Source: an uncultured Bryobacterales bacterium (GTDB lineage Bacteria; Acidobacteriota; Terriglobia; Bryobacterales; UBA6623). Taken from it: 64,000 nucleotides of DNA. The DNA lies in assembly GCA_958295955.1 (NCBI GenBank), contig OY282420.1:1626435-1690434 (forward strand), written 5' to 3'. The position numbers and the translations under genes were made by a program. Under the pieces are notes generated by a model that searched no databases, was not told the DNA's origin, and was given only the letters and a program-made list of their open reading frames with translations. Shown here piece by piece: positions 52,869-62,041 of this stretch (positions are counted from its first letter, which is position 1; each line of letters starts with the position of its first letter).

Positions 52869-53287
52869 GGCGACTCGGGTTCGGAGTAATCGACGAAGAG
52901 GTCGGACGATTCGTGCAAGCGGACCGAGTGCAGCTTGCGGCCGTTGTCTCGCAGCGGCGGCGCCAACCGTTTCCAGATGTCCTTGGCGATGTTCTCCGCC
53001 GTCGGCACGACGCGGTCGAAGGGGGGGACTTCACGGTTCAAAAACCGATGGTCGTAAACGGCGATAACCTCGCGGTCGATGATCCGCTTGAGTTCCTTGA
53101 GGTCGAGGATCATGCCGTTGACCGGGTCGATGCCGCCGGTCAGCGTGACTTCGAGCACATAGTTGTGGCCGTGGCCGGCGGGGCGCGCCGCCTTGCCGTA
53201 CAAGCGCGCATTTTCCTCCTCGGAAAGCTCGGGGTCGGCGCAAAAATGCGACGCCGAAAACTCGGCCTTGCGCGTAATCAGAATCAT
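52865..53287 (-). CDS. pterin synthase paralogue lacking the catalytic cysteine
   Basis: A 140-residue paralogue of the next gene. Zinc ligands His14, His39 and His41 are kept (SASHFC and RPAGHGHNY), but position 33 is Ala (GKAARPAGHGHNY) where the catalytic Cys should be. DHRFLNRE and PTAEN are also kept. It may have a different reaction (such as an epimerase/aldolase-like step known for PTPS-III) or be a partner subunit. GGAGGG lies about 9 bases before the ATG at 53287. First gene of the three-gene pterin operon. Divergent from the TlpA-like gene at 53335. Confidence 0.88.
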   Translation of the reverse strand: MILITRKAEFSASHFCADPELSEEENARLYGKAARPAGHGHNYVLEVTLTGGIDPVNGMILDLKELKRIIDREVIAVYDHRFLNREVPPFDRVVPTAENIAKDIWKRLAPPLRDNGRKLHSVRLHESSDLFVDYSEPESP

Positions 53288-53334
53288 TTGCGCACACCCT
53301 CCGGCGACGGCTACAGTAAGGGTGAAACCTCATT

Positions 53335-53856
53335 ATGGCATGGAGCCGCAAAGAGGCCGTCGTCTGCGGCCTGTCCCTCGCGCTGGCCGCCGTGCTGGTC
53401 TTCCGCGTGCAGGGCTACCTGCGGATTTACGATGTGCAGCCGGGCGACCGCGCGCCCGGCTTCGATCTGGCGGACCAGAGCGGCATCGGCGTCAGCCTGC
53501 GGGACTACGCAGGCAAGCTCGTGCTGCTGAATTTCTGGGCGACATGGTGCGCGCCGTGCGTCCGGGAGATTCCCTCGCTGAATCGGCTCCATGAGCAGTT
53601 CGCAGACGCGGGGTTCGTCGTTCTTGCGGTCAGCGTGGACGAGGACGAGGAGCAATACCGTGAATTTCTGGCCGATGCCGACGTCGCCTTTCCCACGGCG
53701 CGGGACCCGGAACGCGCGGTCAGCAGCCGTTACGGGACGGCGAAATACCCCGAGTCGTACCTGATCGACGGCGAGGGTCGGGTGCTGCGCAAGTACGTGG
53801 GCGCCGAGGAATGGCTGCGTCCCGAGATCGTCAACTACATCCGGTCGTTGTTGTAA
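53335..53856 (+). CDS. TlpA/ResA-like thioredoxin-fold protein
   Basis: A 173-residue membrane-anchored thioredoxin-family protein. An N-terminal hydrophobic helix (residues about 9-25) targets the periplasm. The redox motif is WCAPC (Cys72, Cys75) in NFWATWCAPCVREIP. The later Pro loop is KYPESYLIDGEG, with the cis-Pro. Members of the TlpA/ResA group reduce cysteines of periplasmic proteins, often in cytochrome c maturation. No cytochrome genes are nearby. It is divergent from the pterin operon, 47 bases from the start at 53287. Confidence 0.93.
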   Translation: MAWSRKEAVVCGLSLALAAVLVFRVQGYLRIYDVQPGDRAPGFDLADQSGIGVSLRDYAGKLVLLNFWATWCAPCVREIPSLNRLHEQFADAGFVVLAVSVDEDEEQYREFLADADVAFPTARDPERAVSSRYGTAKYPESYLIDGEGRVLRKYVGAEEWLRPEIVNYIRSLL

Positions 53857-53936
53857 ACTTCCACTCTTCACCGTACACTCTCAACCGTACGCGGGCGCCG
53901 GCGCGGCAGCGCAATCCAACTGTCATCCCGTCGCAA

Positions 53937-53964
53937 TTCAAATGGCAAACCTTCGCAATTTGAA
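53937..53964. other. near-perfect inverted repeat between tlpA-like and small secreted gene
   Basis: TTCAAATGGC (53937-53946) and GCAATTTGAA (53955-53964) pair with one mismatch around an 8-base loop. No T-run follows, so it is not a standard terminator. It could be an operator or an RNA hairpin in front of the gene at 54022. Confidence 0.4.
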
Positions 53965-54021
53965 CGGTCGCGGTTGACGGCAGCCGTTCGCTGCCCGCAG
54001 AATGAGCAGGTGAGCCTGTCG

Positions 54022-54426
54022 ATGGCGGTGCGTATTCTTTTGTTCGCGGCCCTTGCGCTCGGCGTTGCCGCCGCCCAGCAGAAAACCGCCAGCTCGAACA
54101 CGCGGCCGGGCGTCAGCGACAACGCGTCGGGCGCGGCGCTGGAGGGCGCGCGGCCCACTTCGGTGCTGAAGATCGTCAAGGCCAAGGGCGTTGTCAAGAG
54201 CATCGACCTGCAGCAACGCACGGTGACCATCGCGCCCGCGAAAGGCGAGCCGCTGGTGTTGGCTTTCTCTCAACCCGCCGGCCGCGAGCAGGTGAAGACG
54301 GGGAAAAAGGCGGCCAAGAGGCTGGGCAAGAAGCGGTTGCGTCTGGAGGAACTGGAATCCGGCGCGAAAGTGCGGGCGCAGTACTACCCGGTGCTTGCCC
54401 AGTTGATGGAGTTGGTCGTCGAGTAA
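54022..54426 (+). CDS. small secreted protein, CusF-like beta fold possible
   Basis: A 134-residue protein from the ATG at 54022 (a GTG at 54010 is in frame). It opens a signal peptide (VRILLFAALALGVAAAQ). The mature part has a beta pattern KAKGVVKSIDLQQRTVTIAP, EPLVLAFSQP and GAKVRAQYY, which resembles the small OB-like CusF copper-binding fold in outline. The Met/His copper ligands of CusF are not seen. A basic segment is in the middle (GKKAAKRLGKKRL). The function is not known. Confidence 0.6.
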   Translation: MAVRILLFAALALGVAAAQQKTASSNTRPGVSDNASGAALEGARPTSVLKIVKAKGVVKSIDLQQRTVTIAPAKGEPLVLAFSQPAGREQVKTGKKAAKRLGKKRLRLEELESGAKVRAQYYPVLAQLMELVVE

Positions 54427-54436
54427 CGCCGGCCTG

Positions 54437-54928
54437 CTATCCGGCCGCCGCCTGGCCGCCGGCCGCAAACTGCTGGGAGAGATAAATGCCCAGCCCCATG
54501 TCGTCGATCATCCGAAGCTGCGCTTCGAGCCAATCGACGTGTTCTTCCTCGTCCTTGAGGATCGTCTCGAACAACTCGCGCGAGCCGTTGTCGCCGGCTG
54601 CGACGGAATCCTTGATCGCGTCGTTGAGGATGGCGACCGCCTCATGTTCCAGCGCAAGATCGTTGGTGAGTTGTTCCTTGACGTTTTGACCGACTTGCAA
54701 CGGCCGCAACTCGCCCATTCCCGGCGTCCCGTCGAGGAACAGGACGCGTTCGATGAGCGCCTCGGCGTGGCGCATTTCGCCGATGGCCTGTTGCTTGATG
54801 AAACCGCCGAGCTGGGCATAGCCCCAGTTGTCGCACATCTCGGCGTGGACGATGTACTGGTGAATGGCCGTAAATTCGCCCTTGAGGACTTCGTTCAAGT
54901 GCTCGATGACTTTCGCGTTGCCTTGCAT
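54437..54928 (-). CDS. bfr: bacterioferritin
   Basis: A 163-residue haem-binding ferritin. All ferroxidase ligands are at the standard numbers: Glu18, Glu51, His54, Glu94, Glu127 and His130. The haem ligand Met52 is present in GEMRHAEALIER. Twenty-four subunits should form an iron-storage shell. TATAAT lies on the complement strand at 54936-54941, only 7 bases before the ATG, too close for an ordinary 5' leader. The gene lies between convergent and divergent genes and has no bfd partner in view. Confidence 0.96.
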   Translation of the reverse strand: MQGNAKVIEHLNEVLKGEFTAIHQYIVHAEMCDNWGYAQLGGFIKQQAIGEMRHAEALIERVLFLDGTPGMGELRPLQVGQNVKEQLTNDLALEHEAVAILNDAIKDSVAAGDNGSRELFETILKDEEEHVDWLEAQLRMIDDMGLGIYLSQQFAAGGQAAAG

Positions 54929-54991
54929 GACCCTAATTATACCGGCTGCGGGCCGCTTGGACGCCGCAGTCGGTTATCCTGGTTTTCGCTC

Positions 54992-56374
54992 ATGCTGCGC
55001 GTTGTCTTTCTGCTTGCCGCCCTCGCGGCGGGATCGTTTGCCGCCGACCGCCCGAACATTGTCTTCGTATTTATCGACGACATGGGTTATGCCGACCTGA
55101 GTTGCTACGGCAACCGCGACATCACGACCGCCAACATCGACCGCATGGCGGCGGAAGGAATCCGGTTCGAGCAGTTTTACGTCGGCTCGCCGATCTGCTC
55201 GCCGTCGCGGGTGGCGATTACGACAGGGCAATATCCTGCGCGGCATCTGATTCATTCGTACCTGAACAGCAGGGAAAAGAACCGGCAGCGCGGCATGCGC
55301 GATTTCCTGGACCCTGCGGCGCCGGCCGTGGCGCGGGCGTTTCAGCAGGCCGGGTACGCCACCGCGCACTTCGGGAAATGGCACATGGGCGGCGGCCGGG
55401 ACGTCGGCGACGCGCCCTTGCCTGCCGCCTACGGATTCGACGAATCGCTCGTCGCGTTCGAAGGATTGGGAGACCGCATTCTTCCGCCGGGCGGGCTTTC
55501 GGAGCAGAGCAGACAACTGGGGCGGGGGAGCATGCGCGATGTCGCCAAGCATGAAATGACGCAAATCTATGTCGACCGCTCGATCGACTTCATGCGCCGC
55601 AACAAGGACAAGAGTTTTTATCTGCACGTCTGGCTCAACGACGTGCATGACCGGTTTTACCCGCAGCCGGAAGCGATGCTGAAGTTCGCGCACTTCGCGG
55701 CGAATCCGTACGTGCAGCAGTACTACGCGGTGCTCGACGAGATGGACCGCCAGTTGGGACGGTTGTTCGATGAGATCGACAGCCTGGGCCTCGCCGAAAA
55801 TACTTTGATCGTGGTGGCGAGCGACAACGGGCCGACGGCCTGGAAGCGCTATTACGACGAAGGATACGCGCCCCCCGGAAAGACCGGCGGGCTGCGCGGG
55901 CGCAAGTGGAGCCTTTACGAAGGCGGCATCCGCGAGCCGTTGATCGCGCGCTGGAAGGGTTCCATTCCGGCGGGCCGGGTCAACGGCAAGACCGTCGTCG
56001 GGGCGGTCGATCTCTTCCCTACTTTCTGCCGGTTGGCCGGCGTTCCGGCGCCGGATGCCGCCTTCGACGGCGTCGATATGAGTTCCGCCTTCCGCGGAGC
56101 GCTGCCCGAGCGGCGCCGCCTGTTGTTTTGGGAGTACGGCCGGCAGCCGAGTTACCTGCGGCCGGGGAATCCGTCGGATGTCAGCCCCAACCTGGCGATC
56201 CGAGACGGCAGATGGAAGCTGCTCATGAACGCAGACGGATCGAGCGTCGAGTTGTACGACTTCAAGAACGACTTCGATGAATCGCGGAACGTTGCCGTGA
56301 AATACCCGAAAGTAGCGCGGCGCTTGTCGGCCGTGCTGCAGTCGTGGCGGCAATCGCTGCCGCAATTGCAGTAG
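54992..56374 (+). CDS. secreted sulfatase (alkaline-phosphatase superfamily)
   Basis: A 460-residue type I sulfatase from the ATG at 54992, with a signal peptide (LRVVFLLAALAAGSFAAD). The formylglycine motif is ICSPSRVAITTGQYP with Cys69 as the modified residue. Metal ligands Asp29 and Asp30 are in FVFIDDMGYAD. GKWHMG and DNGPTAWK give the conserved Lys, His, Asp and Asn. It cleaves sulfate esters outside the cytoplasm, probably from algal or host glycans or glycosaminoglycans. It needs a formylglycine-generating or anaerobic maturase, not seen here. Its stop is 10 bases before the M19 peptidase gene. Confidence 0.95.
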   Translation: MLRVVFLLAALAAGSFAADRPNIVFVFIDDMGYADLSCYGNRDITTANIDRMAAEGIRFEQFYVGSPICSPSRVAITTGQYPARHLIHSYLNSREKNRQRGMRDFLDPAAPAVARAFQQAGYATAHFGKWHMGGGRDVGDAPLPAAYGFDESLVAFEGLGDRILPPGGLSEQSRQLGRGSMRDVAKHEMTQIYVDRSIDFMRRNKDKSFYLHVWLNDVHDRFYPQPEAMLKFAHFAANPYVQQYYAVLDEMDRQLGRLFDEIDSLGLAENTLIVVASDNGPTAWKRYYDEGYAPPGKTGGLRGRKWSLYEGGIREPLIARWKGSIPAGRVNGKTVVGAVDLFPTFCRLAGVPAPDAAFDGVDMSSAFRGALPERRRLLFWEYGRQPSYLRPGNPSDVSPNLAIRDGRWKLLMNADGSSVELYDFKNDFDESRNVAVKYPKVARRLSAVLQSWRQSLPQLQ

Positions 56375-56384
56375 GAGCGCCGCC

Positions 56385-57488
56385 ATGCGGCCACTGATCG
56401 ACGCCCATCTCGATATTGCCTGGAACGCGGTTTCCTTCGACCGCGATCAACTCTTGCCGCTTGACGAGTTGCGCCGCCGGGAGTCAGGCATGACCGGCAA
56501 ATCGCGGGGCAACTGCACGGTGAGCCTGCCCGAAATGCAACGCGCCGGCATACGCATTTGCCTGGCGACGCTGCTCTGCCGCGCGCTACCCGCCGGCTTT
56601 TGCGGTTCGGCGGCGGACTCGGGCGCGGTCGATGAGCGCGGACATGGCGCGGTCATCCTCCGCGAAGATCTCGACTACGCGAATCAAACCATTGCCTGCG
56701 CCGCGGCTCAGGCGCAACTCGCCTACTACCGCCTGCTCGAAGGGCAAGGGCGTATGCGCACGATTCGCTCGTCCGCCGATCTCGATGCGCATTGGCAGGA
56801 CGCGGGCGCTCCGTTGGGAATCATCCTCAGCATGGAAGGCTGCGACCCGATCGTCGATCCCGCGCAGGCCGAGTGGTGGTACGCGCAGGGGCTGCGGACG
56901 GCTTGCCTGGCGCACTACGGGCCGAGCGCTTACGCGATGGGCACGGGCGGAGACGGCCCGCTGACCGCCGCCGGCCGCGAACTGCTCAAGGAGTTCGACC
57001 GGCTCGGTCTGATTCTCGATCTGGTTCACACCGCGGATACGGCCTTCGCGCAGGCGCTCGACGTCTATTCCGGCCCGGTGTTCGTCAGCCACGGCAATTG
57101 CCGGGCGCTCGTGCCGCACGACCGCCAGATCAGCGACGACCAGATCCGCGCTGTCGCTGCGCGCCGGGGAGTGATCGGCGCCGTGCTGGACGAATGGATG
57201 CTGATACCGGACTATCGCCGGGATGCCGAAGACCGCCCGCGAGCCGCTCTCGAAACGGTTGCGGACCACATCGACCATGTTTGTTCGCTCACCGGCAGTT
57301 GCGCTCACGCGGCGATCGGCAGCGACCTGGACGGCGGTTTCGGAACCGAGCAGACGCCGGACGGGCTGGAGACCATCGCCGATCTCCAGCGCATCGCCGA
57401 AATCCTTGCCGACCGCGGCTATGCCGACGCCGAGATCGACGCGGTTTTCCACGGCAACTGGCTGCGATTTTTCAGGCAGGCGCTATAG
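56385..57488 (+). CDS. membrane dipeptidase-like M19 peptidase
   Basis: A 367-residue M19 (renal dipeptidase) family metallopeptidase with no signal peptide. Zinc ligands are His8 and Asp10 in IDAHLDIAW, Glu in LSMEGCDP, His in LDLVHTADTAF and His in FVSHGNCRAL; Asp in AIGSDLDGGFG is the conserved later residue. It should split dipeptides with a dehydro or D-residue. GGAG precedes the ATG at 56385. It is downstream of the sulfatase with a 10-base gap, so the two are likely an operon. Two further motifs near the end (HGNWLRFF) match the family. Confidence 0.92.
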   Translation: MRPLIDAHLDIAWNAVSFDRDQLLPLDELRRRESGMTGKSRGNCTVSLPEMQRAGIRICLATLLCRALPAGFCGSAADSGAVDERGHGAVILREDLDYANQTIACAAAQAQLAYYRLLEGQGRMRTIRSSADLDAHWQDAGAPLGIILSMEGCDPIVDPAQAEWWYAQGLRTACLAHYGPSAYAMGTGGDGPLTAAGRELLKEFDRLGLILDLVHTADTAFAQALDVYSGPVFVSHGNCRALVPHDRQISDDQIRAVAARRGVIGAVLDEWMLIPDYRRDAEDRPRAALETVADHIDHVCSLTGSCAHAAIGSDLDGGFGTEQTPDGLETIADLQRIAEILADRGYADAEIDAVFHGNWLRFFRQAL

Positions 57489-57501
57489 GGCGCGCCGGAG
57501 G

Positions 57502-58002
57502 CTACGCGGCGCCGCGGGCCGCGGCCAAGGCTGCGTCGTAGTCGGGATGCTCGGTCATTTCCGGAACGTACTCGGCATGGACGATCGTGTTGTGCGCGTT
57601 GATGACGAACACGGCCCGCGACTCGATGCGCAAGTCTTTGATCATCGTTCCCCAAGCCGCGCCGAAGTCGCCGTCCTTGTAGTCCGACAGCGTCGTCACC
57701 TTGTCGACGTCCGCTGCGCCGCACCAGCGCGATTGCGCGAAGGGCAGGTCGCAACTGACGCAATAGACCGAGACGCCCGCGAGATTCGCGGCCTCTTCGT
57801 TGAAGCGCTTGATCTGCATGTCGCAGACGGGCGTATCGAGCGACGGAACGACGTTCACGATGCGTACGCCGCCGGTGTCGCCGAGGGTGACCGGCGCCAG
57901 GTCGTTGCCCGTCACCGTGAATGCCGGCGCCGCGTCGCCCGGCTTCAACTCGTTTCCCAGGAGTTCCAGGGGATTGCCCTTGAAGGTGGTTGCTCTAGCC
58001 AT
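57502..58002 (-). CDS. tpx: thiol peroxidase
   Basis: A 166-residue atypical two-cysteine peroxiredoxin. The peroxidatic Cys60 is in PSLDTPVCDMQ and the resolving Cys94 in FAQSRWCGA, matching Escherichia coli Tpx (61 and 95). It reduces hydrogen peroxide and alkyl hydroperoxides using thioredoxin, in the cytoplasm or periplasm. A weak promoter-like TTGACC sits on the complement strand at 58070-58075. Divergent from htpG, from which it is separated by 250 bases. Confidence 0.95.
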   Translation of the reverse strand: MARATTFKGNPLELLGNELKPGDAAPAFTVTGNDLAPVTLGDTGGVRIVNVVPSLDTPVCDMQIKRFNEEAANLAGVSVYCVSCDLPFAQSRWCGAADVDKVTTLSDYKDGDFGAAWGTMIKDLRIESRAVFVINAHNTIVHAEYVPEMTEHPDYDAALAAARGAA

Positions 58003-58117
58003 GATTGTGAGGCCTCTTGTGCAGGATGCTCGAAAAGAACCTTCAAGGCTAGCAGTCGAGGCGCGGCAAGGTCAAACCCGGCGGATAACGGGCAGCAAGA
58101 CTGCTGCGCGAAGAACC

Positions 58118-58146
58118 TTGACTGAGGAGTCCGTCTCAAAATAAAT
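58118..58146 (+). promoter_or_regulatory. sigma-70-like promoter upstream of htpG
   Basis: TTGACT (58118-58123) and ATAAAT (58141-58146) lie 17 bases apart on the plus strand, about 107 bases before the htpG ATG. I do not see a clear sigma-32-type CTTGAA/CCCCAT pair or a CIRCE inverted repeat. The match is good, and the position is right for htpG and hspQ. Confidence 0.5.
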
Positions 58147-58252
58147 TCGAAGGTATGGGGTTCGCGCCATGAATCCCGCGCGGCGGCGGCCCGTTTCACC
58201 GCCTGCATTTTCATCTTTCCAGGTGAGCGAGCATACGGAGAACCGAATTCCT

Positions 58253-60202
58253 ATGGCCAATTTGACCGAGACCCTCGAATTTCAAGCCGAGACCAGGCAA
58301 CTGCTCGATTTGATGATCCATTCCTTGTACACCAACAAGGAAATCTTCTTGCGGGAGCTGATCTCGAACGCGTCGGACGCCCTCGACAGGCTTCGCTTCG
58401 CGGCGTTGACCGATGCGGCTCTGCTGGAAGAAGGCGAAGAGTTGGAGATTCGCCTCGATGCGGACAAGCAGGCGCGGACTTTGACGGTTCAAGACAACGG
58501 CATCGGCATGTCGCGCGAGGAGGTTGTCGCCAACATCGGGTCGATCGCCAAATCGGGCACGCGCGAGACGCTCGACAAGATCAAGGCCGCCCAAGGCGGG
58601 GAAGTTCCTCCCGAGTTGATCGGACGCTTCGGCGTCGGTTTCTACTCCGCCTTCATGGCCGCGGACAAGATTACGCTGGAGACCCGGCGCGCGGGAGAGG
58701 CAACCGCCACGCGCTGGGAATCAGAGGCCGACGGAACGTACACGCTCGCGGAGGGGAGCCGCTCGAAACGCGGCACGGCCGTCACGCTGCACCTGAAAGC
58801 CGCGGACTCCGAAGCCGGCATCGAAGACTTCACCGACGAATGGACGCTGAGCCGCACCGTCAAACGGTATTCCGATTTCATCGCCTACCCGATCCGTCAA
58901 AAGGTTCAACGCGAAGAAAAAGAGACGGACGAAAAGGGCATTCTCAAGCCCGACGGCAAGACGACCGTCGTCACCGAAGACAAGACGTTGAACTCGATGA
59001 AGCCGATTTGGGCGCGAGCCGCAGGGGACGTTACCGAGGAGGAGCACACGGAGTTCTACAGGCATCTCTCAGGCGATTGGAACGAGCCGTTGCTGCACTT
59101 GCGCGTGAAGGCGGAAGGCATCTCGGAATACGAATCGCTGCTGTATATTCCCTCCGAGCCGCAGCACGATCTGCATGTCTGGGGAATGGAATTCGGCTTG
59201 CGCATCTATGCCCGCCGCGTTTTGATCATGGAGCGCTGCGAAGAAGCCGTGCCGCGCTATCTGCGTTTCGTTTACGGCGTCGTGGACTCGTCGGACCTGC
59301 CGCTGAACATATCCCGGCAGACGCTGCAAGAGAATCGCCACATTGCCCAAATCAACAAGTTTCTGGCGCGGAAAGCGCTGGACGCTCTCGCCGATCTTCA
59401 GAAGAACGACGAAGAGAAGTACCTCAAGTTCTGGAAGCATTTCGGGAGCGTGCTCAAGGAAGGCGTCGGGACGGCGTTCGAGCACAAGGAGCGGCTTACC
59501 GCGCTCATGCTGTTCGCCTCCTCACATCACCCCGAGAAGCTGACGACATTGAAGGAGTACGTCGAACGTCTGCAAGAAGGGCAGCCGGCGATTTTCTATC
59601 TCACCGGGGAGTCCCGGTCGATGGTCGAGAATTCGCCGCTGTTGGAGGCATTTCGCAAGAAGAACTACGAAGTGCTTTATCTGACGGATCCGGTTGACGA
59701 GTTGCTCGTGCAGTACCTGACCGAATTCGACGGCAAAAAGTTGCAGTCCGCCGCGAAGGGCGAGCTCGACCTCGGCGACGAAAAAGAAAAGAAACAGTTG
59801 GAGGAAGAGCGCAAAGAGCAGGAAAAGAAATACTCGAGTCTTCTGGATTTACTGGGCAAAAAGCTCGAAAGCGGCATCAAGAAAGTGAGGCTTTCGACGC
59901 GACTGACGGATTCGCCCGCATGCCTGGCCGGCGATGAGCACGATGTGAGTCCGCAGCTTGAGCGGATGATGCGCATGGCGAATCCCGACGGCCCGAAGCA
60001 GAAGCGCATTCTCGAGCTCAACGGAGCGCACGAGATCGTCAGGAAGCTGCACGAGCGTTTCGACAAAGACAAGACGGACCCCGTCATCGACGAATACGCG
60101 GAACTGCTCTACGGATATGCGCTGCTGTCAGAAGGCGTGGAACTGCCCGATGCGGTAAAATTCAATCGGGCGCTCGCCGGGTTGATGGCGGAGTCGCTCT
60201 GA
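58253..60202 (+). CDS. htpG: molecular chaperone HtpG (Hsp90 family)
   Basis: A 649-residue Hsp90 chaperone starting at the ATG at 58253; the frame is open upstream, but homology begins here (LEFQAETRQLLDLMIHSLYTNKEIFL). ATPase motifs are ISNASDALDRLR, DNGIGMSREE and GRFGVGFYSAFM. The middle domain has SRQTLQENR with the catalytic Arg, and the C-terminal dimerisation part is present. It is an ATP-driven chaperone dimer in the cytoplasm. A GC-rich promoter-like site lies at 58118. The hspQ gene follows with a 25-base gap. Confidence 0.97.
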   Translation: MANLTETLEFQAETRQLLDLMIHSLYTNKEIFLRELISNASDALDRLRFAALTDAALLEEGEELEIRLDADKQARTLTVQDNGIGMSREEVVANIGSIAKSGTRETLDKIKAAQGGEVPPELIGRFGVGFYSAFMAADKITLETRRAGEATATRWESEADGTYTLAEGSRSKRGTAVTLHLKAADSEAGIEDFTDEWTLSRTVKRYSDFIAYPIRQKVQREEKETDEKGILKPDGKTTVVTEDKTLNSMKPIWARAAGDVTEEEHTEFYRHLSGDWNEPLLHLRVKAEGISEYESLLYIPSEPQHDLHVWGMEFGLRIYARRVLIMERCEEAVPRYLRFVYGVVDSSDLPLNISRQTLQENRHIAQINKFLARKALDALADLQKNDEEKYLKFWKHFGSVLKEGVGTAFEHKERLTALMLFASSHHPEKLTTLKEYVERLQEGQPAIFYLTGESRSMVENSPLLEAFRKKNYEVLYLTDPVDELLVQYLTEFDGKKLQSAAKGELDLGDEKEKKQLEEERKEQEKKYSSLLDLLGKKLESGIKKVRLSTRLTDSPACLAGDEHDVSPQLERMMRMANPDGPKQKRILELNGAHEIVRKLHERFDKDKTDPVIDEYAELLYGYALLSEGVELPDAVKFNRALAGLMAESL

Positions 60203-60227
60203 GCGGATTGCAACCGCCAACATCGGC

Positions 60228-60536
60228 ATGGAAGCCAAGTTCGCCATCGGCAGCGTCGTCCGCCATCTGCGCTTCGATTACCGCGGCGTGATTTACGACG
60301 TGGACCCCGTGTTTCTGGGCAGCGATGAATGGTACGAGCAGGTTGCGCGGTCGCGCCCCCCGAAAGACAAACCCTGGTATAAAGTCCTGGTCGATCGCGG
60401 GGTTCATGAAACCTATGTCGCCGAGCGGCATCTGGAGCGCGACGACAGCGGCGAGCCGATCGTTCACCGGGCCATCGATTACGTTTTCGAGCGCTTCGAG
60501 AACGGAGTGTACGTTCCGCGCGTGCGCGTGAATTGA
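60228..60536 (+). CDS. hspQ: heat shock protein HspQ
   Basis: A 102-residue protein of the HspQ (YccV) family, the expected length. Motifs: FAIGSVVRHLRFDYRGVIYDVDP at the start, WYKVLVD near the middle, and YVAERHLE near the end. In Escherichia coli HspQ adapts Lon protease and affects hemimethylated-DNA handling. Linkage to htpG (25 bases after its stop) fits a heat-shock pair. The neighbour 17 bases downstream is a convergent sulfatase. Confidence 0.92.
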   Translation: MEAKFAIGSVVRHLRFDYRGVIYDVDPVFLGSDEWYEQVARSRPPKDKPWYKVLVDRGVHETYVAERHLERDDSGEPIVHRAIDYVFERFENGVYVPRVRVN

Positions 60537-60552
60537 GAACGTTTTTCCGCGT

Positions 60553-62016
60553 TCACTCCGGCCGCTCGGTGGCGGCTATTTGCGGGTCGTAAGCGGGGTT
60601 CAGACGGTGGCGTATGGGCACGTTTGCTGCGATCCACTGCCGCAGCTTGGCTCGCAATTCCGCCGTCTTTTCCGGTTTTTCGCCGGCCAGGTTGCGCGAT
60701 TCGCCGATATCGTTTTCGAGGTCGTAAAGCTCGATTCCGGGGGGATCGTAATGCTCGATCAACTTGAAGCGGCCGGAGCGCACCGCGGCCCCGGGCCGTT
60801 TGGCCTGCGGGCTGTAGTGCGGGTAATACCAGTAAAGGTCGCGGGCGGGGAAGAAGCCGCCGTCTTCTTCGAGCAGCGGCGTCAGACTGCGCCCCTGCGT
60901 TGCGCCCGGACGGGCCCGGCCGCCGGCTAATGCGGCGATCGTGGGGTAGAGATCGGCGAGGTTTACCGGGGTGTCGGACACGGCGCCGGCCCGCGCTCGC
61001 CCCGGCAGCGAGACGATCAACGGAACGCGAATGCCTCCCTCGTAGAGGTGCCCCTTGCCTTCGCGGAGAGGCGCGTTGCGGGTCGCGGCCTGCTCCCCGC
61101 CGTTGTCGGAGGTAAAAACGACGGCGGTGTCGCCGCGCAGCCCCAGACGTTCCACGGCATCGAGCACGCGGCCGAGACTCTCGTCGACTTTTTCGATCAT
61201 TGCGGCGTAAACGGCGCTGAATTGGGAATCGTCCTCGCGCAGCTTCCGTTCGTACTTGCGAATCAAGCCGCCGGGAGCTTCCAGCGGCGTATGCACGGCG
61301 TAGTGGGTCAGGTAGAGAAAGAACGGCTTTTCGGCGTTGCGCTCGATAAAGCGGACCGCCTCGTCGGTGAGGCGGTCGGTCAAGTATTCTCCGGGCTTGC
61401 CTCCCTCGAGCGTGGGAATTGCGGAGTTCCATTCCTTGTCGGGGTTTTTGTAGGGGTAGAAGTGCGTCGGCGGGCTGCCGTGATCGTAACCGGCGACGTT
61501 GAGGTCGAAGCCCTGCTTTTCGGGCCAGTACGGCTCGGAGCCGAGATGCCATTTGCCGATGCTCGCGGAGACATAGCCGGCGGGTTGCAAGGCTTCGGCC
61601 AGAGTCGTTTCGCGCCGGCGCAGAAACATATAGTCGTCGGGCGGGACGATGCGCCCGTGTTTTTTGTAGCGGTGCCGGAGGATCGCGGTGATGTGCCCGG
61701 TAAACCCGACGGAACCGGGCTGCTTGCCGGTCATCAGCGCGGCGCGGCTCGGGGAGCAGACCGGGCAGGCGGAGTAGGCGCCGGTGAAGCGCACGCCCTC
61801 TGCGGCCAAGCGGTCGATCCGCGGCGTTTCGTAGAAGGCGCTGCCCTGACAGCCCAGGTCGGCCCAACCCAGGTCGTCGACCAGAAAAAGGACGATGTTC
61901 GGAGGCCGCCCGCCTGCCGCGGCCCGTGCGCGCGCCGCTTGGGAACCGGCCGCGGCGAGGCCCAATCCCAGCCTCAAAAACTCGCGCCGGCTGCTTGCCG
62001 CGGTCTTGTGTGGCAC
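60553..62016 (-). CDS. Tat-exported sulfatase
   Basis: A 487-residue sulfatase with a GTG start at 62016 and a GGCGGAGG ribosome-binding site. A twin-arginine signal (SRREFLRLGL) marks Tat export. The formylglycine motif is CPVCSPSRAALMTG (Cys87). Metal ligands Asp47 and Asp48 are in LFLVDDLGWAD. GKWHLG, HYAVHTPLE and SDNGGEQ are conserved. It is related to the sulfatase at 54992 but uses a different export route, so the two are not tandem duplicates. It is followed upstream by a glycosidase-like gene, 25 bases away, which suggests glycan degradation. Confidence 0.95.
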   Translation of the reverse strand: MPHKTAASSRREFLRLGLGLAAAGSQAARARAAAGGRPPNIVLFLVDDLGWADLGCQGSAFYETPRIDRLAAEGVRFTGAYSACPVCSPSRAALMTGKQPGSVGFTGHITAILRHRYKKHGRIVPPDDYMFLRRRETTLAEALQPAGYVSASIGKWHLGSEPYWPEKQGFDLNVAGYDHGSPPTHFYPYKNPDKEWNSAIPTLEGGKPGEYLTDRLTDEAVRFIERNAEKPFFLYLTHYAVHTPLEAPGGLIRKYERKLREDDSQFSAVYAAMIEKVDESLGRVLDAVERLGLRGDTAVVFTSDNGGEQAATRNAPLREGKGHLYEGGIRVPLIVSLPGRARAGAVSDTPVNLADLYPTIAALAGGRARPGATQGRSLTPLLEEDGGFFPARDLYWYYPHYSPQAKRPGAAVRSGRFKLIEHYDPPGIELYDLENDIGESRNLAGEKPEKTAELRAKLRQWIAANVPIRHRLNPAYDPQIAATERPE

Positions 62017-62041
62017 GCTTGAACCTCCGCCGCAGCCGGCG

